This document shows positions 7,608 through 14,666 of a stretch of 14,757 nucleotides of DNA, piece by piece. The stretch's first letter is position 1. Each line of letters begins with the position of its first letter. The translations under genes were made by a program, and so were the position numbers. This DNA is from JAUZQZ01 sp964624255 (GTDB taxonomy: Bacteria > Pseudomonadota > Zetaproteobacteria > Mariprofundales > Mariprofundaceae). The notes below the pieces were generated by a model. It did not search any database. It was not told the origin of the DNA and worked only from the letters and a program-made list of their open reading frames with translations. The stretch lies in NCBI GenBank assembly GCA_964624255.1, contig CAZUWV010000033.1, positions 1 to 14,757 of the forward strand. Reading direction: 5' to 3'.

Positions 7608-9970
7608 GCAGCCCCCTCCTCATGCAATTCAAGGGAGGTCTCATTGGACAAATCGCCCGCCACACCACGCTTGGCGACAAATAATACACCCGGAGATACA
7701 TCATCACGGGTACCAACCTCGAATTGCTGCCCACCCTGATCAGAGATCACGGTCAATACACCCGGCTTCAACCCAAGTTCTTTCAGAGTCGCTGGATGAA
7801 CCAACACATCATCCAAGCGATGCAGCATCGCCACATCGCTGAGCAGGATGCTGGCCCGTGCCCACATCCCCTCACGATACATGGAGTAGCGGCTGACCAC
7901 ATCCAGCTGCTTCCCGTCGGATACATCCAGACTGGCGGGCAGATATTTCGCCTTGATACTGCGCCGGACAGGCATCATAAAACTGTCTACATCATGCGCC
8001 TGCCATGTCCGGGCAAGGTCGGGAAGAAAATGCCGCACATGCTCGCGCAGCTCTTTCAGGTTGATCGCGGGAACATCCTTACCCATAGCCTGAATCAGCC
8101 GCATCATCACCTTCCACAGTGGCCGTTCCTGCCCCAGAGAAGAAATCGGACTCGTCGCCACGCGCACGCGACCTTCCATATTAATAAAGGTTCCTTCAGC
8201 CTCAGAATAGGCCGCAGCGGGTAACATCACCTCCGCATATTCACTGATCTGGCCGGCAATGGCGCCTACCTGCACCAAGGGCACCTTGCCCAGGGCCGCC
8301 CGTGCCTGCGCCGGGAACAAACCATCGCCCACCGGATCGCTGCCGATCAGTAGAATCACATCCAGCCCATCGTTTGAAGCTGCATCGAAAATGTCGCCTG
8401 CAGATACTCGGATATCACCAAACACAGCCGATAAAGCCTGTGCATTCATACCCTCCGGAACCAGATTCCGGCCATCGGATTCGTCCTCAGCATGTCCGCA
8501 ACCGCGCATAAGCAAGTCCAGACCATGTATCAGCGCCGCGGCATCCTGATGGCCACGGATCTCCTCGCCCACGATCAATGAACAGGACTCGGCCATCAAT
8601 GCATCGCCAAGCAACTTCCCGGCCTCGTGGCGCCCACGGGTCGCGGCCATCCATTCTTTCATGCCCGCCGCGCCCTTACCCAGGTCCATCACCTGCTGCA
8701 TGGCGCGGGCAATGACCGGAGCCCAGTCACGCGGCCGTATCAATGTATCATGCGTCAAATCAGCATTGGTACGGTAATTCATCGACCCTATGCGTGTTAC
8801 CGGTTTCTGGTTCCTGAGGCGCGTACGCAAACGCTGCATGACCAAAGGCAGGCGCTGGCGCAAATCCGACCCCAGGATAACCACCTCTCCTGCATCTTCG
8901 ATCTGTTGCGTGGTCTGCGAAAAACCTTCCTCAAAAGAGAAAGGGCGCATATCCCGTCGGTGCAAATCAAAAGCCACTTTGGCATCGGAGAAAACCTCGT
9001 CATGCAGCAAACGGATCGAGGCGAGACTTTCCACGCTCCAGTCCGGTGAGAATAAAATCCCGGCCCGCTTGCCGGACAGCAGACTCGTAGCGCGTGCGAT
9101 AGCATCATCCCAGGTGGATTCAATCATATTACCCTGTTCGCGTATCGCAGGTGAAAGAATGCGGTCGGCCGAACGGAAAGCATCATAGACATAGCGTCCA
9201 CGATCACATATCCACGGCTCCGGGCTCTCATCAATCGGCTGAATACGTATCACGTCCTCACCGCGCGATTCAATGTGAATATCGCAACCATTGGGACATT
9301 GCGTACAGGTAGATTTATGGCGGATCAACTCCCACGGACGCGACACATCGAGGGAAGGACCATCGAGCAAGGCACCCACCGGGCAAATATCAGGCAGATT
9401 GCCGGAAAGTTCGGAGCTCAGGCATTCGTCCACAATACCGGCGATAATCATGCGGTCACCACGGTTGAACAGGCCCATGTCGCCCGTCCCGGCGATTTCA
9501 TCGGCGAAGCGCACGCAACGGGTACAATGAATGCAACGGGTCATGCAGGTAGCAACAAAAGGCCCGAGTTCATAATCAGCCACAGCCCGCTTGTGCTCGA
9601 CGAAGCGACCCTTCGAAGCGCCATATTCCATGGAATAATCCTGTAATTTACACTGGCCGCCCTGATCGCACACCGGACAGTCCAGCGGATGATTGATGAG
9701 CAGAAACTCTTCCACCATTTTCCGATCTTTCCTGATGGTATCGCTTTCCGTATAAACCTTCATTCCCTCGGCTACCGGCGTGCAGCAGGATGCCGCTGGC
9801 TTTTTCCAGCCCTCGATCCCCACCAGGCACATGCGACAATTGGCCGCGACGGACAATTCGGGGTGGTAGCAAAAGTAGGGTACATTCACGCCATTGGCCC
9901 GACAAACCTCCAGGATACTGGTGCCCGGCGCGGCTTTCACTTCTACATCGTTGATAAACAGTGTCGTCAT
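7604..9970 (-). CDS. nuoG: NADH-quinone oxidoreductase subunit G (large Fe-S subunit, N7 site present)
   Basis: NuoG is the largest peripheral-arm subunit and carries electrons from NuoE/F towards NuoI. The N-terminus is a [2Fe-2S] ferredoxin domain with C34, C45, C48 and C62 (N1b). Next come H94, C98, C101 and C107 (N5), then C146, C149, C152 and C196 (N4). C222-x2-C225-x3-C229-x25-C255 matches the additional N7 cluster found only in some bacteria. Residues from about 215 onward resemble the molybdopterin oxidoreductase fold, without obvious Mo-cofactor function in this family. Length is 788 residues, shorter than E. coli (908). The ATG at 9970 (MTTLFINDVEV) overlaps the nuoF stop by 4 bases. 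An upstream extension to 10063 lies inside nuoF and is rejected. Confidence 0.97.
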   Translation of the reverse strand: MTTLFINDVEVKAAPGTSILEVCRANGVNVPYFCYHPELSVAANCRMCLVGIEGWKKPAASCCTPVAEGMKVYTESDTIRKDRKMVEEFLLINHPLDCPVCDQGGQCKLQDYSMEYGASKGRFVEHKRAVADYELGPFVATCMTRCIHCTRCVRFADEIAGTGDMGLFNRGDRMIIAGIVDECLSSELSGNLPDICPVGALLDGPSLDVSRPWELIRHKSTCTQCPNGCDIHIESRGEDVIRIQPIDESPEPWICDRGRYVYDAFRSADRILSPAIREQGNMIESTWDDAIARATSLLSGKRAGILFSPDWSVESLASIRLLHDEVFSDAKVAFDLHRRDMRPFSFEEGFSQTTQQIEDAGEVVILGSDLRQRLPLVMQRLRTRLRNQKPVTRIGSMNYRTNADLTHDTLIRPRDWAPVIARAMQQVMDLGKGAAGMKEWMAATRGRHEAGKLLGDALMAESCSLIVGEEIRGHQDAAALIHGLDLLMRGCGHAEDESDGRNLVPEGMNAQALSAVFGDIRVSAGDIFDAASNDGLDVILLIGSDPVGDGLFPAQARAALGKVPLVQVGAIAGQISEYAEVMLPAAAYSEAEGTFINMEGRVRVATSPISSLGQERPLWKVMMRLIQAMGKDVPAINLKELREHVRHFLPDLARTWQAHDVDSFMMPVRRSIKAKYLPASLDVSDGKQLDVVSRYSMYREGMWARASILLSDVAMLHRLDDVLVHPATLKELGLKPGVLTVISDQGGQQFEVGTRDDVSPGVLFVAKRGVAGDLSNETSLELHEEGAA

Positions 9971-11244
9971 GCCGCCTTCTCCACAACGCCCGCACGCACG
10001 ACCTCGGGGAATAGCCTGATGACAGACAATACCGGTGCGGATGCGCCGTCCGCCAGTGCGCAAATCGTTCGTCCGGCCATATGCGTGGCGACATCCGTGA
10101 GCACTTCTATATCGCCAGGCTGCCCCTGGCCGTCTTCAATCCGGTTTAATATACGTTTCATCCAACCCGTACCTTCGCGACACTGCGTGCACTGCCCGCA
10201 GGACTCATGCGCATAAAAATGGGTCAGACGTCTGGCTACCGCCATAACATCTGCTGTTTCATCCATAACAATGATCGCGCCGGAACCCAGCATGGATCCC
10301 GCCTTGGCCAGATCATCGAAGGTCAGCGGTATATCATACTGCTCTGCTGTCAACCACGGCGAGGATGAACCACCCGGAATAATGGCCCTGGGAACCGAGC
10401 CGTGCTGCAAACCACCACAATATTCCTCGATAAGCATTTTTAACGGCATACCCATCGGCACTTCATAATTGCCCGGTTTGTTCACCTGGCCGGAAACAGA
10501 GAAAATCTTCATGCCTGTATTATTGGCTACACCAATTTCCGCGTGCCACGCTCCGCCATGCTCCAGAATAACCGGGATCGTCGACAGGGTCTCGACATTG
10601 TTCACCACGGTCGGACACTGGTAAAATCCTTCCACAGCGGGAAAAGGTGGTTTGAACCGAGGCCGCCCCGGCCGGCCTTCCACCGATTCAATCAGCGCCG
10701 TTTCCTCACCGCAGATATAAGCACCGGCACCGCGATGTACGGTCAGCTCCATTGAGAAATCCGTGCCAAGAATATGCTCACCCAACAGGTTTTCCGCATA
10801 AGCCTCGCCAATCGCCTCATTCAATACATTGGCCTCATGCAGAAACTCGCCACGGATATAGATATAGGCGTCATGCACGCCGAGCGCAAAGCTCGCCATA
10901 ATCATGCCTTCGATAAGCAAATGCGGATCAAAGCGCATAATATCGCGGTCCTTGAATGTGCCAGGCTCGCCTTCATCGGCATTACACATCAAGTAGGTCG
11001 GTTTGCCCGTATTGCGCGGTACGAACGACCATTTGAGTCCCGTCGGGAAACCTGCGCCACCTCGTCCACGCATACCGGATGTTTTCACTTCGTCAATAAT
11101 CCTGGCCGAATCAAATTCATTCAGAACAGTAGGAAGGAAGGTGTAGGCGCCGTTCTTTTTCGCCACCTTGAGCCGCCGCTGATCCGGATGGTGGATACGG
11201 TCGAAACAAATCGCTTTAACCTGTTTGGGATCGGACGGAATCAC
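9967..11244 (-). CDS. nuoF: NADH-quinone oxidoreductase subunit F (NADH- and FMN-binding)
   Basis: NuoF is the site where NADH is oxidised. It binds FMN, NADH and the [4Fe-4S] cluster N3 at the tip of the peripheral arm. Visible motifs in its 425 residues are GRGGAGFPTG (60-69), the acidic segment NADEGEPGTFKDR (88-100), GAGAYICGEETAL (172-184) and ESCGQCTQCREGT (347-359), with C349, C352 and C355. The fourth ligand is C395 in RTICALADG. The start codon is GTG at 11244 and overlaps the nuoE stop as GTGA. No in-frame ATG lies near it. The stop overlaps the nuoG ATG. Confidence 0.97.
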   Translation of the reverse strand: MIPSDPKQVKAICFDRIHHPDQRRLKVAKKNGAYTFLPTVLNEFDSARIIDEVKTSGMRGRGGAGFPTGLKWSFVPRNTGKPTYLMCNADEGEPGTFKDRDIMRFDPHLLIEGMIMASFALGVHDAYIYIRGEFLHEANVLNEAIGEAYAENLLGEHILGTDFSMELTVHRGAGAYICGEETALIESVEGRPGRPRFKPPFPAVEGFYQCPTVVNNVETLSTIPVILEHGGAWHAEIGVANNTGMKIFSVSGQVNKPGNYEVPMGMPLKMLIEEYCGGLQHGSVPRAIIPGGSSSPWLTAEQYDIPLTFDDLAKAGSMLGSGAIIVMDETADVMAVARRLTHFYAHESCGQCTQCREGTGWMKRILNRIEDGQGQPGDIEVLTDVATHMAGRTICALADGASAPVLSVIRLFPEVVRAGVVEKAA

Positions 11245-11768
11245 GCCTCACCCCCTTCATTCCGACATTCCGGACGATGTTTCGCTCGTACCCTGGCGAT
11301 AAAGTCATCCATGTGCGCGGCATTCACCTTCTCGTGATATTCGTTGTTCACCTGCACCACCGGCGCGCCGCCACAAGCGCCGGCACATTCCACTTCAGTA
11401 ACAGTGAATATGCCATCAGGCGTGGTCTCACCCACCTGGATACCGAGCGAATCGCATACATGTGCCACCAATTCATTGGCCCCGTTCAGCATACATGAGG
11501 CATTGGTGCAGACCTCCAACAAATACTCACCACAAGCCTGCTCGCGAAACATGGTGTAGAAAGTCACCACCTCGCGCACAGCCATCAGCCTGAGCCCCAG
11601 CAACCCGGCCACCATCTGCTGCGTTTCTACGGACAAATAGCCAAAATCCTCCTGTGCCATGTGCAGGACAGGAAGCAATGCTGATCGCGCCGCCGGGTAA
11701 CGCGCTACCAGCGCCTTAATCTCGGCCAACCGCGTGTCAGAGAAACAGGGGCATTGAAGGGTGCTCAT
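11241..11768 (-). CDS. nuoE: NADH-quinone oxidoreductase subunit E ([2Fe-2S] N1a)
   Basis: NuoE is the thioredoxin-like [2Fe-2S] partner of NuoF and holds the off-pathway cluster N1a. The 175 residues (166 in E. coli) start with a helical region containing LHMAQEDFGYLS. They then show C87-x4-C92 in EVCTNASCMLNG and C128-x3-C132 in CAGACGGAPVVQV, the four cluster ligands in the family arrangement. The N-terminus has two additional cysteines (C6 and C8) whose role I cannot tell. The ATG at 11768 (MSTLQCPCF) forms an ATGA with the nuoD stop. The upstream open stretch to 11843 is inside nuoD and does not look like NuoE. Confidence 0.96.
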   Translation of the reverse strand: MSTLQCPCFSDTRLAEIKALVARYPAARSALLPVLHMAQEDFGYLSVETQQMVAGLLGLRLMAVREVVTFYTMFREQACGEYLLEVCTNASCMLNGANELVAHVCDSLGIQVGETTPDGIFTVTEVECAGACGGAPVVQVNNEYHEKVNAAHMDDFIARVRAKHRPECRNEGGEA

Positions 11769-12943
11769 CGGTCTATGCTCCCGAAAACAATATCCTGTGT
11801 GCCGATAATGGTCACGACGTCGGCAATCATGTGGCCGCGACACATAAAATCCAGTGCCTCCAAATGCACAAAATCGGGCGTCCTTACCTTGATACGATAG
11901 GGCTTGTTGGAGCCATCGGAAACGATGTAAACGCCCAACTCACCCTTGGGTTGCTCCACCGCCGCATAAACTTCGCCCGCTGGCACATGGAAGCCCTCCG
12001 AGAAATACTCAAAGTGGTGAATCAACGCCTCCATGTTTTCCTTCATCTCGGCACGGGGAGGGCTGGTCAAGCTGTAATCACTTACGTTCACTGGCCCCTG
12101 ATGGCTCAATAGCCATGTCGAGCACTGTTTAACGATTTCATTGGCCTGTCGCATTTCCTCAACGCGTACCAGATAGCGATCATAGCAGTCCCCGGTTTTG
12201 CCTACTGGAATATCGAAATCCATCCTGTCATAAACGTCATATGGCTGAGTCTTGCGCAAATCCCAGGCAACGCCCGAACCCCTCAGCATCGGGCCGGTGA
12301 AGCCCCAGGCCAGGGCCGCCTCCCTATCGACGATGGCGATATCTACGGTGCGCTGTTTCCAGATGCGATTCTCGGTCAGCAATGTCTCGTATTCATCCAC
12401 ATAACCTGGAAAGCGTTCCGTGAATCCGATGATTTTTTCGAGTAATCCTTCCGGCAAATCCTGGTGCACCCCACCCGGACGAAAATAGGCGGCATGCATG
12501 CGCGCGCCAGACACCGCTTCATAATAATCGAAGATATCCTCACGCTCACGGAAACAATAGAGAAATACAGTCATCGCACCAATATCCAGTGCGTGCGCGC
12601 CCAGCCACAGGCAATGGTTCAAAATACGCGTAAGTTCCGCGAACATGACACGGATATATTGCGCCCGTTCCGGTGGTGTAATACCAAGAAGCTTTTCCAC
12701 AGCCAATACATAAGCATGTTCGTTAGCCATCATGGAAACGTAATCAAGGCGGTCAAAATAAGGTAGGTCCTGAAGATAAGTCTTGTATTCAAACAGTTTT
12801 TCGGTACCGCGATGGAGCAGGCCAATGTGTGGATCGGCACGCTCGACCACCTCGCCATCCAGCTCCAGAACCAGACGTAATACGCCGTGAGCACTTGGAT
12901 GCTGCGGGCCAAAGTTGATCGTATAATTCTGAATTTCAGCCAC
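11765..12943 (-). CDS. nuoD: NADH-quinone oxidoreductase subunit D (49 kDa, quinone site)
   Basis: NuoD is related to the large subunit of [NiFe] hydrogenases and contributes the quinone headgroup site together with NuoB. The N-terminal loop FGPQHPSAHG (11-20) contains H19, and SMMANEHAYVLAVEKLLG contains Y78. By position these correspond to the conserved His and Tyr that contact quinone (H38 and Y87 in Thermus Nqo4). The four hydrogenase Ni-binding cysteines are absent, as expected. The protein is 392 residues. It starts at GTG 12943, overlapping the end of nuoC by 8 bases. It is a separate gene and not fused to nuoC as in E. coli. Confidence 0.97.
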   Translation of the reverse strand: MAEIQNYTINFGPQHPSAHGVLRLVLELDGEVVERADPHIGLLHRGTEKLFEYKTYLQDLPYFDRLDYVSMMANEHAYVLAVEKLLGITPPERAQYIRVMFAELTRILNHCLWLGAHALDIGAMTVFLYCFREREDIFDYYEAVSGARMHAAYFRPGGVHQDLPEGLLEKIIGFTERFPGYVDEYETLLTENRIWKQRTVDIAIVDREAALAWGFTGPMLRGSGVAWDLRKTQPYDVYDRMDFDIPVGKTGDCYDRYLVRVEEMRQANEIVKQCSTWLLSHQGPVNVSDYSLTSPPRAEMKENMEALIHHFEYFSEGFHVPAGEVYAAVEQPKGELGVYIVSDGSNKPYRIKVRTPDFVHLEALDFMCRGHMIADVVTIIGTQDIVFGSIDR

Positions 12944-13535
12944 GATCTACTCCCGGGAATGTCTTGGGGATCAAGACCCGATTCTCCAGCTTGTTCGGCT
13001 TATAGACACAACGCCATTGCGCATCGTCGAAAAACATCTCCACTCTGCCGGTCAGTGGAAAATCCTTGCGTAGCGGATGCCCTTCGAAACCATAGTCCGT
13101 GAGCAGACGGCGCAAGTCGGGATGGTTCACAAATAAAACACCATACATATCGAAGGCTTCGCGCTCAAACCAGTTGGCCGTTGGCCACACCTCCGCCACC
13201 GAACCAACCAGGTCGCGCTCATTTACCGGAACCTTTAAGCGGATGCGCTTATTCCTGGCTACGGAAAGGAGATGGTATACCACCATAAAACGCGGCGCAT
13301 CCCCGTCGTGATTCGGATGTTCCGACATATCCAGGCCGCATAGATCAATCATCTGCTCGAATCCCTGCTTCTGCTTAAGGTAATGGCAGGCCTCCACAAT
13401 CACTTCCCGCGCCAGCGTCACCGTTGGCATGTCGATACCATCCGACGCATCCAGCACCTGATCGCCAAAATGACTTTTAAGCCCCTCCACCTCAGGCGAT
13501 AACGCCAGTGTTGTCTGGATTTCCTGTTTGTCCAT
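12936..13535 (-). CDS. nuoC: NADH-quinone oxidoreductase subunit C (30 kDa)
   Basis: NuoC is a cofactor-free structural subunit of the connecting module that packs on NuoD, B and I. In its 199 residues the family signature EREAFDMYGVLFVNHPD (124-140) is followed by LRRLLTDYGF and EGHPLRKDFPLTG (151-163). I use the ATG at 13535 (MDKQEIQ) because AAGG lies five bases upstream. A TTG at 13553 would give six more residues and an 11-base overlap with nuoB, but it is a weaker start. The gene thus begins 7 bases after the nuoB stop. The short C-terminus overlaps nuoD. Confidence 0.96.
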   Translation of the reverse strand: MDKQEIQTTLALSPEVEGLKSHFGDQVLDASDGIDMPTVTLAREVIVEACHYLKQKQGFEQMIDLCGLDMSEHPNHDGDAPRFMVVYHLLSVARNKRIRLKVPVNERDLVGSVAEVWPTANWFEREAFDMYGVLFVNHPDLRRLLTDYGFEGHPLRKDFPLTGRVEMFFDDAQWRCVYKPNKLENRVLIPKTFPGVDRG

Positions 13536-13540
13536 ACTGA

Positions 13541-13544
13541 CCTT
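13541..13544 (-). promoter_or_regulatory. Ribosome binding site that fixes the nuoC start
   Basis: On the minus strand AAGG lies five bases before the ATG at 13535 and overlaps the TAA stop of nuoB (13543-13545). A ribosome finishing nuoB would cover this site. This favours the ATG over the upstream TTG at 13553 and suggests reinitiation. Confidence 0.6.
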
Positions 13545-14019
13545 ACCGCGCAATCGTATTGGTACGTTTTATTTTTTCCTGCAACTGAATGATACCATAC
13601 AACAGGGCTTCCGCCGTTGGCGGGCAGCCTGGCACATAAATATCTACAGGCACAATGCGGTCACAACCGCGCGTAATCGCATAGGAGTAATGATAATAAC
13701 CACCGCCATTGGCGCATGATCCCATCGAGATAACCCAGCGAGGCTCGGACATCTGGTCGTACACCTTTCTCAGTGCTGGAGCCATCTTGTTCACCAGCGT
13801 ACCGGCTACAATCATCACATCCGACTGACGCGGACTGGGGCGGAACACCACGCCAAAACGATCCAGATCATAGCGCGATGCTCCGGCATGCATCATTTCG
13901 ACCGCACAACATGCCAGACCAAAGGTCATCGGCCACAATGATCCGGTGCGGGCCCAATTAATCACCTTGTCCGCCGTCGTGGTGACAAAACCCTTGCTGA
14001 GGACGCCCTCTATTCCCAC
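13543..14019 (-). CDS. nuoB: NADH-quinone oxidoreductase subunit B (terminal [4Fe-4S] N2)
   Basis: NuoB carries cluster N2, which passes electrons to quinone. The 158 residues contain tandem C37-C38 in FGLACCAVEMMH, then C102 in MGSCANGGGYYHY and C132 in VPGCPPTAEALLYG. These are the four N2 ligands, including the unusual adjacent pair. The opening MGIEGVLSKGFVTTTADK resembles the short proteobacterial form rather than the longer E. coli protein (220). The start is GTG at 14019, giving a 10-base overlap with the nuoA end (stop TAG at 14010). No in-frame ATG exists before the conserved region. Confidence 0.97.
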   Translation of the reverse strand: MGIEGVLSKGFVTTTADKVINWARTGSLWPMTFGLACCAVEMMHAGASRYDLDRFGVVFRPSPRQSDVMIVAGTLVNKMAPALRKVYDQMSEPRWVISMGSCANGGGYYHYSYAITRGCDRIVPVDIYVPGCPPTAEALLYGIIQLQEKIKRTNTIAR

Positions 14020-14381
14020 TGGAGGGCCCCCTTCTTCCAGGCATAGACATAACCCACCATCAAGATGGTTAAAAACAACAACATTTCGATAAGCCCAAAC
14101 ATACCGATCTGGTTAAGTACGACGGCCCACGGAAACATGAAGGCCGTTTCTACGTCAAAGATCACGAACAGGATAGCCACCAGATAAAAGCGCACATCGA
14201 ACTGCACGCGCGCATCTTCAAAAGCTTCAAAACCACATTCGTAGGCGGAGAGTTTCTCGGCATTCGGCTTTTGGGAGGCAACGACTACGGTCAACATAAG
14301 CGGCATGGCGCCCATGGCAAAGGCGACCAGGATAAAGATGAAAATCGGTGCATATTGTGTGGCCAAATAGTTGGCTGCCAT
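14010..14381 (-). CDS. nuoA: NADH-quinone oxidoreductase subunit A
   Basis: NuoA (ND3 family) is a small three-helix membrane subunit near the quinone chamber. Its TM1-TM2 loop carries the conserved Cys seen in the active/deactive switch of mitochondrial ND3. In its 123 residues the loop motif SAYECGFEAFEDARVQFDVR covers 45-64 with C49. D76 and E78 in VIFDVETAF match the conserved D79/E81 of the E. coli protein. The C-terminus ends in YAWKKGALQWE. The ATG at 14381 is preceded by a strong purine-rich site (GAGGGGAGGAGT). It is the first gene of the operon, with a proposed leader of about 60 bases from the promoter at 14451-14478. Confidence 0.97.
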   Translation of the reverse strand: MAANYLATQYAPIFIFILVAFAMGAMPLMLTVVVASQKPNAEKLSAYECGFEAFEDARVQFDVRFYLVAILFVIFDVETAFMFPWAVVLNQIGMFGLIEMLLFLTILMVGYVYAWKKGALQWE

Positions 14382-14450
14382 ACTCCTCCCCTCGCCAGGA
14401 ACGCATCCGGCCCCATAAAGTACACGGACGGCTCAAACAGGCGTTGCCCA

Positions 14451-14478
14451 ACTATCAATGTCAGCCTGCCGCTGTCAA
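14451..14478 (-). promoter_or_regulatory. Probable sigma70-type promoter of the nuo operon
   Basis: On the minus strand a perfect -35 hexamer TTGACA (14473-14478) is followed after 16 bases by GATAGT (14451-14456), a 4 of 6 match to TATAAT. Transcription would start around 14444 and give a leader of about 60 bases before nuoA. Position, orientation and the perfect -35 support the call. The start point is inferred, and a more upstream promoter cannot be excluded. Confidence 0.65.
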
Positions 14479-14491
14479 GCCCGTGAAGCCA

Positions 14492-14533
14492 CTAGAAAGA
14501 ATATGGATATGACAAATCCAAGGGCTTAACCAC
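14492..14533 (-). CDS. Possible 13-codon mini-ORF upstream of the nuo promoter
   Basis: A GTG at 14533 is preceded, seven bases upstream, by the strong ribosome-binding sequence AAAAGGAGGG. The frame encodes MVKPLDLSYPYSF and ends in TAG. I do not recognise the peptide. The site is better than many in the operon, but the ORF lies upstream of the proposed nuo promoter. It would be made only from a promoter further upstream or by read-through from the preceding gene. It could be a chance purine tract. Confidence 0.25.
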   Translation of the reverse strand: MVKPLDLSYPYSF

Positions 14534-14578
14534 GGATAAACCCTCCTTTTATGCTCATAAGCGAGCCGACAGTAGTTG

Positions 14579-14643
14579 CCTCGTCATACCGATGTGGGTA
14601 CGACTCATGAACTGTACCCATGTACCCAATCGGGGTGACGAGG
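14579..14643. repeat. Imperfect inverted repeat with a nested dyad
   Basis: The outer arms are 14579-14601 and 14622-14643. They pair as CCTCGTCA, a two-base mismatch, CCGAT, one bulged G and TGGGTAC, leaving a 20-base loop. Inside is a second symmetric element, 14595-14620: TGGGTAC, three bases, the palindrome TCATGA, three bases, GTACCCA. The left TGGGTAC can pair with either of two GTACCCA copies (14614-14620 or 14622-14628), which stand in tandem 8 bases apart. It starts 23 bases after the upstream gene's stop. No U-run follows on either strand, so it is not a canonical intrinsic terminator. It could be an operator, a 3' stabilising hairpin or the remains of a small repeat element. Confidence 0.6.
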
Positions 14644-14666
14644 GCGTGCAAAGTCCGTTGGATGCG

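Larger units (their letters stand above)
14382..14666. other. Non-coding region upstream of nuoA
   Basis: This 285-base gap is the only sizeable non-coding stretch. It holds, in the direction of transcription, the inverted repeat (14579-14643), a small GCTC/GAGC hairpin (14553-14566), the mini-ORF (14492-14533), the proposed promoter (14451-14478) and the leader with the nuoA ribosome binding site. I see no tRNA and no secG, which often precede nuoA in other proteobacteria. Confidence 0.6.

Noticed and set aside
9971..10063. A 31-codon N-terminal extension of nuoG.
   Set aside because: It lies inside nuoF. The ferredoxin domain begins directly at the ATG at 9970.
14579..14643. A rho-independent terminator for the upstream gene.
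   Set aside because: The hairpin is strong but no run of U follows it on either strand, so it is reported only as an inverted repeat.
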